Positions 1 through 5,617 are shown, numbered from the stretch's first letter. The stretch: 5,868 bases of DNA from Actinomycetota bacterium (GCA_019348305.1 JAHWJQ010000136.1:1-5868); one strand, 5' to 3'. Numbers and translations are program-made. The notes: generated by a model from the letters alone, not told the origin.

Positions 1-1
1 G

Positions 2-259
2 GCTGACGCCTTCACCCATCGCACCGTCGGGGTCGTGCTGACCGGCGCCAACGCCGACGGTGCCGACGGCCTGGCTCGGATCGTCGCACGGGGGGGCACC
101 GCCATCGTGCAGGACCCGTCGACGGCCGAGCGCCGAGACATGCCCGAGGCGGCTCTGGCCACCGGCGTCCACGCGATCGTCGCCCGGCTGGAGGAGATCG
201 GGCCTCTGCTGGGCGACGTGATCGCCCGGCGGCACCAGGGCGAGCGGAGCTCGACGTGA
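2..259 (+). CDS. cheB: CheB-type protein-glutamate methylesterase, C-terminal fragment
   Basis: This is the last 85 codons of a gene whose 5' end lies outside the window. CheB enzymes hydrolyse glutamate methyl esters (and deamidate glutamine) on chemoreceptors in the cytoplasm. The visible part carries the family's C-terminal signature: a strand leading into LTGANADGADG, where the Asp encoded at 56-58 matches the catalytic-triad Asp of CheB, then RGGTAIVQDP and the MPEAAL segment typical of the catalytic domain's end. The Ser and His of the triad would lie upstream and cannot be checked, nor can the presence of an N-terminal receiver domain. Its stop overlaps the GTG start of the next gene by 4 bp, so the two are probably translated together. 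With a histidine kinase and partner-switching genes downstream, a role outside flagellar chemotaxis is possible, but that is inference. Family assignment is quite secure; the symbol is used in the broad family sense. Confidence 0.88.
   Translation, partial: ADAFTHRTVGVVLTGANADGADGLARIVARGGTAIVQDPSTAERRDMPEAALATGVHAIVARLEEIGPLLGDVIARRHQGERSST
246..249 (+). promoter_or_regulatory. Shine-Dalgarno site for the histidine kinase gene
   Basis: GGAG lies 6 nt upstream of the GTG at 256, inside the end of the cheB-like gene. It supports 256 as the start of the kinase gene and fits a coupled GTGA stop/start junction. Confidence 0.5.
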
Positions 260-1458
260 CCTGGGGGGGAGCGGGGCTGGACGTGGCCGAGAAGATCGGG
301 GATGCCCCGGTGCTCGTGGTGGACGACCGCCCCGAGAACCTCCTGGCCGTGGAGGCGGTCCTCGAGCCACTCGACCTGCGCATCCTGCGGGCCACCTCCG
401 GGGCCGAGGCGTTGCGGCACCTCCTCGTCGAAGACGTCGCCGTGATCCTGCTCGACGTGCAGATGCCAGAGCTCGACGGGTTCGAGACAGCACGGTTGAT
501 AAAGGCCCGAGCCCGCACGTCGAACATCCCGATCATCTTCCTCACCGCGCTCAACCGGGAGGTCGAACACCAGCTCGAGGGCTACGGCACGGGCGCCGTC
601 GACTACCTGGCCAAGCCTTTCGAGCCCGACGTCCTGCGGACCAAGGTGGCTGTGTTCGCCAACCTGTACCGTCAGGCCAAGACGATCGAGGACCAGCGCC
701 AGATGCTCGAGCGTCGGCTCGAAGAGCGCGACCGGGCCGAGGCGGCACTTCGGGCCCAGGCCGTCGAGCTCGAACGCTCGAACGCTGAGCTGGAGCGCTT
801 CGCCTTCGTGGCCAGCCACGATCTGCGCGAGCCGCTGCAGGTGGTCGACGGTTTCTTGGACCTAGTGCAGGCGCGCCACGCCGATGCCGGTGAACCAGCT
901 GCTGCTCTCGTCGCCCGAGCCCGCGGAGGCATCCAGGCGATGACGGCGTTGGTCGACGAGCTGCTCACCTATGCCAAGGCCAGCACCGGCGAACAGCACC
1001 TCGAGCCGGTCGACCTGGCCCGGCTGTTCGACCACGTGCGGGCCGAGATGGCGCCCGAGATCGACGCCGCCGGCGCGGTGGTGACGGTCGACCCCCTCCC
1101 CACGGTGCTGGGCGACCGCTGGCAGCTGGGGCGGCTGCTGGCCCACCTCCTGCAGAACGCCCTCAAGTTCCGCAGAGGTGACGAGAGCGAGGTCCACGTG
1201 GGCCTCACCCGCCGGGAGGACCAATGGGTGGTGAGCGTCCGTGACAACGGGATCGGGATCGATCCCGCCGAGGTCCCCCGGCTGTTCACCATCTTCGGCC
1301 GCCTGCACCCTCGCGAGGTCTACGGCGGCGCCGGCCTCGGCCTTGCCTTCTGCCGGCGCGTCGTGGAACGTCATGGCGGCCAGATCTGGCTCGAGTCGCT
1401 ACCGGGCCGCGGCACCACCGTCTCCTTCACGCTGCCGGTCATGCCCGAGGGCGGCTGA
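256..1458 (+). CDS. Receiver-HisKA-HATPase histidine kinase (phosphorelay type)
   Basis: This is a 400-residue cytoplasmic histidine kinase with no transmembrane segment. Residues 18-135 are a receiver domain with acidic pair D23/D24, phosphoacceptor D67 in LLDVQMPELDG, T97 and K120 in the KPF motif. Residues about 140-180 form a charged coiled-coil linker. The HisKA domain follows, with phosphorylatable H188 in VASHDLREPLQ. The ATPase domain (about 285-395) has the N box around N301, the G1 box DNGIGID at 330-336, an F-box-like LFTIFGRLH, and the G2 box GGAGLGL at 357-363. The kinase core resembles the phytochrome-associated class, but no light-sensing domain is present. Input therefore probably arrives as phosphate on D67 from another kinase, or by protein contact. 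The GTG start overlaps the previous stop by 4 bp and has a GGAG site 6 nt upstream. The likely target is the receiver encoded 5 bp downstream; that pairing is inferred from position. Confidence 0.93.
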   Translation: MTWGGAGLDVAEKIGDAPVLVVDDRPENLLAVEAVLEPLDLRILRATSGAEALRHLLVEDVAVILLDVQMPELDGFETARLIKARARTSNIPIIFLTALNREVEHQLEGYGTGAVDYLAKPFEPDVLRTKVAVFANLYRQAKTIEDQRQMLERRLEERDRAEAALRAQAVELERSNAELERFAFVASHDLREPLQVVDGFLDLVQARHADAGEPAAALVARARGGIQAMTALVDELLTYAKASTGEQHLEPVDLARLFDHVRAEMAPEIDAAGAVVTVDPLPTVLGDRWQLGRLLAHLLQNALKFRRGDESEVHVGLTRREDQWVVSVRDNGIGIDPAEVPRLFTIFGRLHPREVYGGAGLGLAFCRRVVERHGGQIWLESLPGRGTTVSFTLPVMPEGG

Positions 1459-1463
1459 GCGGC

Positions 1464-2237
1464 GTGGCCTATCGGGTGCTCGTGGTCGACGACAATCCCG
1501 ACTACCGGTTGCTGGTGCGCTACGCCCTGGCCGGGGCGAAGGAGTTCGAGGTGGTGGGTGAGGCCTGCGAAGCGGCTGGCGGGATCACCGCGGCACGCGA
1601 GCTTCAACCCGACATGGTGCTGCTCGACATGGTGATGCCGGGGATGGACGGCCTGGCCGCCGTGGCGCCGCTGCGGGAGGCGGCCCCGGCGGCGGCCATC
1701 GTGGCCGTGTCGGCGTATCCAGAGCACCAGCTGTGGAACCGCTCGCCGCTGGCGTCGAGCATCGGCTACCTCTCCAAGACCGTCCCCGCCAGCCGCATGC
1801 CTGAGGAGCTGCTCGTGCTGGCCGGGCTCCTGGGCGACGTCGACGAGGTGCTGGCGACCGAGCGCCGGCGTTTCGACCCCGACCTGCAGAGCGCGGGCGC
1901 GGCCCGGCGCTTCGTCAACGAGACCCTCGCAGCGTGGGACTGCCACGAGCTGCTCGACACGGCCACGCTGCTGGTCAGTGAGCTGGTGACCAACGCCGTC
2001 GTGCACGCCCACTCCGCGGTGGAGCTGGCGATCCACCTGCGGCCGGCGAAGGTGCGCGTCGAGGTCATCGACTCGGCCGACGCGGTGATCCACCGGCGCG
2101 ACGCGGCCGAGGAGGCCCAGTCCGGCCGGGGCATGGCCCTCATCGAGGCCTTGTCCACCGCCTGGGGCATCGACACGCTGCTGTCGGGCAAGAGCGTGTG
2201 GTTCGAGGTGGCCCGGCCGACGGTCGAGCCGGCGTGA
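1464..2237 (+). CDS. Receiver domain fused to RsbW-like ATPase (anti-sigma/serine kinase) domain
   Basis: This 257-residue protein has two parts. Residues 3-120 are a CheY-like receiver: acidic pair D9/D10, phosphoacceptor D55 in LLDMVMPGMDG, S83 and K105. After a linker, residues about 140-250 form a GHKL ATPase of the RsbW/SpoIIAB type common in actinomycetes: N box SELVTNAVVHAHS with E173 and N177, a strand ending in VEVIDSAD (D203), and SGRGMALIEAL (220-230) leading to WGI. Such domains bind anti-anti-sigma (STAS) proteins and phosphorylate them on Ser or Thr, or bind sigma factors. Here phosphorylation of D55, probably by the kinase encoded just upstream, would switch the output domain. 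Receivers usually carry DNA-binding or PP2C outputs, so this output is uncommon. The GTG at 1464 is chosen because it places the receiver strand directly after the start; the Shine-Dalgarno site is weak. The substrate is unknown and no STAS gene is in the window. Confidence 0.9.
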   Translation: MAYRVLVVDDNPDYRLLVRYALAGAKEFEVVGEACEAAGGITAARELQPDMVLLDMVMPGMDGLAAVAPLREAAPAAAIVAVSAYPEHQLWNRSPLASSIGYLSKTVPASRMPEELLVLAGLLGDVDEVLATERRRFDPDLQSAGAARRFVNETLAAWDCHELLDTATLLVSELVTNAVVHAHSAVELAIHLRPAKVRVEVIDSADAVIHRRDAAEEAQSGRGMALIEALSTAWGIDTLLSGKSVWFEVARPTVEPA

Positions 2238-3565
2238 CGGGCGAGCGGGTCGGGGGGCGACGGGCGTCGGACTGGCAGCTGGACACGCCGGCCGAGGCCC
2301 TCTTGAAGCAGCTCGAAGCAGAGCGGGCCCGGCTGGAGACCGTGCTCCTGCGCCTGCCGGGGATCCTGGGCGAGCTGGAGGTGGAGCGCCTCGTGGAAGG
2401 GCTGGCCGAGTCCGCCCGCGAGCTCACCGGCGCCGACTTCGCCATGTACGTCGGCCGCCGGGAGCCGGGACTGGCCGTCCTTGTGGGGGCATCGGAGACG
2501 GATTTCGAGGACCTACCCGTTCCTGTTCTGGCGCCGCTGCTGGCCGCCGCCTTTTCCAGTACGGCGCCCCTGCGGGTCGACGACACGTCTCTCTGGGCGC
2601 TCAGTGAAGAGGCTGCTCGTCCCTACGGGTCCTTCCGCGACCGAGGCCTCGTACGCAGCTACATCGCAGCCCCCGTGCTGGCCCCGGCCGGTGACGTGCT
2701 GGGTGCGCTGTTCCTCGGGCACCATCGGGTGCGGGCGTTCGACCGGCGCGACGAGCAGCTCCTCTTGGGCATCAGCGCCCACCTGGCCGTTGCCCTCGAA
2801 AAAGCCGACCTGTTGGCCGAGAGGGCCGAGGTGGCCCGGGTGCTCCAGGAGACGCTGCTGCCGCCGCTGCTGCCCGCCATCCCCGGCGTCGACTGTGCCG
2901 CCCGTTACCGCCCCACCGGGTCGGGCAACCTGGTGGGAGGCGACTTCTACGACGTCTTCAGCACCGCCGAGGGGGAGTGGGGAGTGGTGCTGGGAGACGT
3001 GAGCGGCGTGGGCGCCGAGGCAGCGGCGCTGACCGGGATCGCCCGCTACACCGTGCGGGCCGTCGCCGGCGACGGTGGGCCGAGCGCCGTGTTGAGCTCC
3101 CTCAACGAGGCGCTGAACAACCAGCGCACCGGGGACCGGTTCTGCACCGCGGTCTTCTTGCGCTTGGTCCCGACCGCTCTCGGTGTGGTCGTCACCCTGG
3201 CCAACGCCGGCCACCCGCCCCCGCTCGTGCTGCGTGAGGACGCCAGGGTGGAATCGGTCGGCGGAACGGGGGGGATGCCGCTCGGCCTCTTCCCCGACGC
3301 CGGCGTCTCGGACCAGAACCTCACCCTCGCGCCCGGTGACGCCATCGTCCTCTACACCGACGGCGTCATCGAGGCCCGGGCCCCCGACGGCGAGGAGTAC
3401 GGCCAGGAGCGGCTCGAGTGGCTGCTGGCCCGCTGTGCCGGCCGGACGGCCGACGGCATCGCGCGCCGGCTGGAGCTCGCGGTCATCGACCACCAGGCGG
3501 GCAGGACGCTCGACGACGTGGCCGTGCTGGTGGTGCGGGCCGACCCGACCCCGCCGCGCGGCTGA
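2234..3565 (+). CDS. GAF and PP2C-type (SpoIIE/RsbU-like) serine phosphatase
   Basis: This is a 443-residue cytoplasmic phosphatase. A charged helix (about 20-45) leads into a GAF-like sensory domain (about 48-190), joined by a helix (189-208, including ARVLQETLLPPLLP) to a SpoIIE/PP2C catalytic domain (about 215-436). Metal-binding motifs are present in order: VGGDFYD (D237, D240), GDVSGVG (D255), NAGHPPP (324-330), LYTDGVIEA (D376) and LDDVAVL (D427/D428). The phosphatase should therefore be active. Relatives remove phosphate from anti-anti-sigma STAS proteins, opposing RsbW-type kinases, which fits the kinase-like domain encoded immediately upstream. The GAF ligand is unknown. The GTG at 2234 is preferred over the in-frame GTG at 2198 because it gives a 4-bp GTGA overlap, as at the first junction of this operon, and the extra 12 residues show no domain character. 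The usual GDVSGKG motif reads GDVSGVG here, a position that varies in the family. Confidence 0.92.
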   Translation: MTGERVGGRRASDWQLDTPAEALLKQLEAERARLETVLLRLPGILGELEVERLVEGLAESARELTGADFAMYVGRREPGLAVLVGASETDFEDLPVPVLAPLLAAAFSSTAPLRVDDTSLWALSEEAARPYGSFRDRGLVRSYIAAPVLAPAGDVLGALFLGHHRVRAFDRRDEQLLLGISAHLAVALEKADLLAERAEVARVLQETLLPPLLPAIPGVDCAARYRPTGSGNLVGGDFYDVFSTAEGEWGVVLGDVSGVGAEAAALTGIARYTVRAVAGDGGPSAVLSSLNEALNNQRTGDRFCTAVFLRLVPTALGVVVTLANAGHPPPLVLREDARVESVGGTGGMPLGLFPDAGVSDQNLTLAPGDAIVLYTDGVIEARAPDGEEYGQERLEWLLARCAGRTADGIARRLELAVIDHQAGRTLDDVAVLVVRADPTPPRG

Positions 3566-3601
3566 GCGTCTTCGATACACCGTAAAGGGAACATCACTAA
3601 C

Positions 3602-3615
3602 GGCGGGCGCCCGCC
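3602..3615. repeat. 14-bp perfect palindrome in the leader
   Basis: GGCGGGCGCCCGCC is its own reverse complement. It lies 36 bp after the phosphatase stop and 32 bp before the ATG of the next gene. It could be an operator or a GC-rich stem; no T-run follows, so a classic terminator is unlikely. In such GC-rich DNA, chance cannot be excluded. Confidence 0.5.
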
Positions 3616-3633
3616 CACGAGACAGGCCAAACT

Positions 3634-3640
3634 GGAAAAG
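3634..3640 (+). promoter_or_regulatory. Ribosome binding site that fixes the ATG at 3648
   Basis: The purine run GGAAAAG sits 7 nt before the ATG at 3648. The reading frame continues open far upstream inside the phosphatase gene, so this site and the following exported-protein N-terminus decide the start. Confidence 0.5.
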
Positions 3641-3647
3641 AACTCCA

Positions 3648-5156
3648 ATGGCACTCCTCCTGCGGTCGTCACGGCTCTCGGCGGTGGCCCGCCCGCGGCT
3701 GCCCTCTCGCCAGGCGATCGAGGAGTGGGCCGGTGCCCGACAGCCGGCGCTGCAGCCCAGGCTTGCCGCCGTCGTCGCCGTGCTGCTGGCTTTCGGATCG
3801 GTCGTGGGCCGCACGTCGCCGGTGATGTTCTCCCCAAGCGACGCCATCGCCGCGCCCGCCGTCGCTGCGGGGAGTCCAAGAGCGGTGGTGGCGGGCAGCT
3901 CCATCCCTGGTCGGGCGGGGGCCGAGCAGTCCGCCCGGATGCTGGTGGGGACGATGGGCGGGTTGCCGCTCGGCAAGCCCGCGCTCGGCCGCTGGGTGAG
4001 CGCCGGCCCGGCAAGCTCCACCCCCGACACCTGCCCCGCCGAGCAACTCGTCGTTTCCTGGTCACCCCCGGTGGGCGAGTTCGCTCAGGGCGCCTACGTG
4101 CGACCGCTCGGCCCTCCACCCACCGCCGCCACCAGGCAGGTCAACGGCATCGTCACCTGCGCCGGCTCGACCTTCGCCTATGTGGGCTTCGAGGGCGTGT
4201 GGGACGGGCTGCGGTGGACGCTGACGGCGGTGCCCTCTCTGGTCGAGGAGGGTGGCGGCGACCAGTTGCTGGCGGGCGAAGCCCAGGCGCGGGGCCCCGC
4301 GGTGGGCGGGAGCGGAGGGCCGCCACCGGGCGTGGACCTGCCGGGGCACGACCGCTGGGCGGGCATCCCGCTCGAGCCGCTGGCCGTGTACGAGCCCCAG
4401 GCGGGCTGTGACCCCGAGGCCAAGCCCGGCGTCCTCGGCTTCCGCGACCTTCTGCTGGCCCGCTACCCGGGGAGCCGCAACATGGGCATCGGCCGGCCCT
4501 GCGAGCTGCCAGGCGTGTCCGAGCACAAGGAGGGCCGAGCCTTCAACTGGGGGCTCAATGCCTACGACCCGTCCGAGAGGGCCGCCGCCGACGAGGTCCT
4601 GGGGTGGCTGTTCGCACCGGACGAGGCGGGCAACCCCTACGCCCTGGCCCGGCGCCTGGGGATCATGTACATCATCTGGGACGGACGGATCTGGTCGTCG
4701 TTCCTGGCCGAGGAGGGGTGGCGGCCCTTCAGCGGCGTGCAGGACCACACCGACCACATCCACTTCTCCTTCAACTGGGCCGGAGCCAGGGGCGAGACCA
4801 GCTTCTGGAAGGCCAGCCTCGCCTTCCGGCTCGGTTCAACCGTTCCCGATCTCCCGTTCACCCGCTTCGGCGACCTGAGGGTGCCGGTGCCGCTGCGGCC
4901 GCTGCCGGCCGGCCCGCCACGGGCGCCGGCGCGGCCACCGGCTCCGGCTCCCGTCGTGCGGCAGGCGCCGGCACCGGCGAGGGAGCCGGCGAGGGAAGTC
5001 GACCGCGAGCCAGACGAACCGGAGAGCCGGGGCGACGACTCGTCCCCGCCTCCCGAGCCCCCGCCACCGTCGAGCACCGCGCCCCCGCCCACGACCACCA
5101 CCACCCGGCCGTCGCCCCTGCCCCCACCCCCGCCCCCTCCGGTACCCATTGGCTGA
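3648..5156 (+). CDS. Exported protein with M15-like (ARB-07466-like) C-terminal domain and proline-rich tail
   Basis: This is a 502-residue protein. A basic N-terminal stretch of about 38 residues precedes a hydrophobic segment (39-54), so it is a long-n-region signal peptide or a membrane anchor; AIAAP at 66-70 could be a cleavage site. The region to about 250 is Gly/Pro/Ala-rich with a beta-rich part holding C129 and C171. Residues about 250-395 match the actinobacterial ARB-07466-like domain related to M15 peptidoglycan carboxypeptidases: C254 and C285 (probable disulfide), SEHKEGRAFNWGLN (291-304), MYIIWDGRIW, and HTDHIHFSF (367-375). H293 and H370/H372 fit metal-binding positions, but the expected Asp of the GRAxD motif is N300. 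The tail from about 412 is Pro-rich with a Thr run and ends in nine Pro broken by one Val, like wall-spanning or flexible linkers. It probably acts on or binds peptidoglycan outside the membrane. Whether it is catalytic is uncertain because of N300. It may be transcribed separately from the signalling operon. Confidence 0.85.
   Translation: MALLLRSSRLSAVARPRLPSRQAIEEWAGARQPALQPRLAAVVAVLLAFGSVVGRTSPVMFSPSDAIAAPAVAAGSPRAVVAGSSIPGRAGAEQSARMLVGTMGGLPLGKPALGRWVSAGPASSTPDTCPAEQLVVSWSPPVGEFAQGAYVRPLGPPPTAATRQVNGIVTCAGSTFAYVGFEGVWDGLRWTLTAVPSLVEEGGGDQLLAGEAQARGPAVGGSGGPPPGVDLPGHDRWAGIPLEPLAVYEPQAGCDPEAKPGVLGFRDLLLARYPGSRNMGIGRPCELPGVSEHKEGRAFNWGLNAYDPSERAAADEVLGWLFAPDEAGNPYALARRLGIMYIIWDGRIWSSFLAEEGWRPFSGVQDHTDHIHFSFNWAGARGETSFWKASLAFRLGSTVPDLPFTRFGDLRVPVPLRPLPAGPPRAPARPPAPAPVVRQAPAPAREPAREVDREPDEPESRGDDSSPPPEPPPPSSTAPPPTTTTTRPSPLPPPPPPPVPIG
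4974..4997 (+). repeat. 12-bp tandem repeat in the tail-coding region
   Basis: Two adjacent 12-bp units beginning CCGGCGAGGGA differ at one base (the last). They encode the repeated A-R-E turn within APAREPAREVD of the charged, proline-rich tail. This looks like a small in-frame duplication, consistent with a length-variable linker. Confidence 0.6.
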
Positions 5157-5157
5157 T

Positions 5158-5186
5158 GCGGCTTGGGCGGCTAGGCCTTCAGCCGC
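5158..5186. terminator. Possible hairpin between convergent genes
   Basis: The stops of the two convergent genes are 14 bp apart. GCGGCT occurs at 5158-5163 and again at 5167-5172, and either copy can pair with AGCCGC at 5181-5186; the inner copy leaves an 8-nt loop. The stem is short, has no T-run, and overlaps the stop codon and last codons of the minus-strand gene. A bidirectional terminator role is plausible from position only. Confidence 0.25.
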
Positions 5187-5401
5187 GCTGCCAGCAGAGC
5201 CTTTCCCTGCTCTCCGCCCTTGCGACTCTCGGCTTGGGCCTTGCGAAAGAACTCCGCCAGCTCAGAATCGCCAGCTCGCTCGGCGTCCGCGATGTACGTC
5301 TCCAGCCGCAGGACGTTGCTGAGGCACGCCTCTGTGAACCAGATGATGTTGTAGTCCTTGTCGGCGGTGCCGGTGACGTCGCCAGTCTCGGTATCGGCCA
5401 T
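5171..5401 (-). CDS. Small acidic helical protein, function unknown (half-ferritin-like pattern)
   Basis: This is a 76-residue protein without signal or membrane segment. After a polar N-terminus of about 15 residues come two predicted amphipathic helices: roughly 17-43 (YNIIWFTEACLSNVLRLE and on to ERAG) and 46-75 (ELAEFFRKAQAESRKGGEQG and on). The pattern of a helix with TEACLSNV, a turn at AGDSELAEFF, and a second charged helix resembles small bacterial proteins related to half of a rubrerythrin/ferritin-like bundle. Only part of a metal-binding Glu/His set could be present, so metal binding is not claimed. The ATG at 5401 is chosen because a perfect AGGAGG lies 6 nt upstream; an in-frame upstream start at 5485 would add 28 arginine-rich residues without domain character. 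It converges on the cell-wall gene and appears monocistronic. The composition and good ribosome binding site support a real, well-translated gene. Confidence 0.8.
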   Translation of the reverse strand: MADTETGDVTGTADKDYNIIWFTEACLSNVLRLETYIADAERAGDSELAEFFRKAQAESRKGGEQGKALLAARLKA

Positions 5402-5407
5402 GTATTT

Positions 5408-5413
5408 CCTCCT
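5408..5413 (-). promoter_or_regulatory. Strong Shine-Dalgarno site of the small minus-strand gene
   Basis: On the minus strand AGGAGG is followed by a 6-nt spacer (AAATAC) and the ATG at 5401. It is the strongest ribosome binding site of any gene in the window and decides the start. Confidence 0.85.
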
Positions 5414-5480
5414 ATGGGATGCTCGGGTCGCTCCCGTTCTACCCGCAGTCCGGCGGCCCACCTCCTTCTGGGGGTGTTTA

Positions 5481-5497
5481 CGCACCGCACAGGTGCG
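5481..5497. repeat. Dyad CGCACC-5 nt-GGTGCG upstream of the small gene
   Basis: Perfect 6-bp half sites at 5481-5486 and 5492-5497 flank a 5-nt spacer (GCACA). It lies 80-96 bp upstream of the ATG at 5401, a place where an operator or a leader hairpin could act. No regulator is assigned. Confidence 0.4.
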
Positions 5498-5534
5498 CGG
5501 ACATCCTCAGAACCGCTTACGGAACTGAACGCCG

Positions 5535-5557
5535 GCAACCGGGAAGATGGCGGTTGC
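5535..5557. repeat. 7-bp inverted repeat
   Basis: GCAACCG at 5535-5541 pairs with CGGTTGC at 5551-5557 across a 9-nt loop. It stands 19 bp before the larger hairpin at 5577-5617. It may be chance or part of a tandem-hairpin region. Confidence 0.35.
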
Positions 5558-5576
5558 GGTCGATGGTTGAGCCTCT

Positions 5577-5617
5577 GTCCCGGGGCGGCCGGAATCCCGC
5601 CACCGGCCGCCCGGGAC
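5577..5617. repeat. Strong 41-nt hairpin, candidate T-less terminator or repeat element
   Basis: GTCCCG (5577-5582) pairs with CGGGAC (5612-5617), and GGCGGCCGG (5584-5592) pairs with CCGGCCGCC (5603-5611). This gives 15 pairs with a single bulged G at 5583 and a 10-nt loop. No T-run follows on either strand. It could end transcription coming from the right on the minus strand, insulate the promoter region of the small gene, or be a dispersed intergenic repeat. The pairing is seen directly; the role is inferred. Confidence 0.55.

Larger units (their letters stand above)
3566..3647 (+). promoter_or_regulatory. Leader between the signalling operon and the cell-wall gene, possible promoter
   Basis: This 82-bp gap is the only real spacer between plus-strand genes and is less GC-rich than its surroundings at its start. 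A GTCT at 3568-3571 and GGGAAC at 3587-3592, separated by 15 nt, loosely resemble the actinomycete sigma-B-type pattern (G..T, 14-16 nt, GGGTAT/C). The match is weak and unproven. A 14-bp palindrome follows at 3602-3615. The gap is too short for the larger known riboswitch classes, and I recognise none. Confidence 0.25.

Noticed and set aside
2198..2236. Upstream in-frame GTG start at 2198 for the phosphatase gene
   Set aside because: It would add 12 residues with no domain character and a 40-bp overlap; the GTG at 2234 gives the same 4-bp coupled overlap seen at the first operon junction.
3183..3647. Extension of the cell-wall gene frame upstream through the phosphatase gene
   Set aside because: The extension is an out-of-frame reading of a clear PP2C domain, rich in Ser, Arg and Pro; the ATG at 3648 has a ribosome site and begins an exported-protein N-terminus.
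3566..3647. Riboswitch (for example c-di-AMP type, known before some actinobacterial cell-wall genes)
   Set aside because: The 82-nt gap is too short and I cannot find the conserved core or pairing pattern.
2513..4030. Long open minus-strand frame of about 505 codons
   Set aside because: It lies opposite the phosphatase and cell-wall genes and has the low-complexity composition expected of a shadow frame in GC-rich DNA; no domain motif is visible.
5402..5485. Upstream start at 5485 for the small minus-strand gene
   Set aside because: The extra 28 residues are arginine-rich without fold character, and a perfect AGGAGG at 6 nt marks the ATG at 5401.
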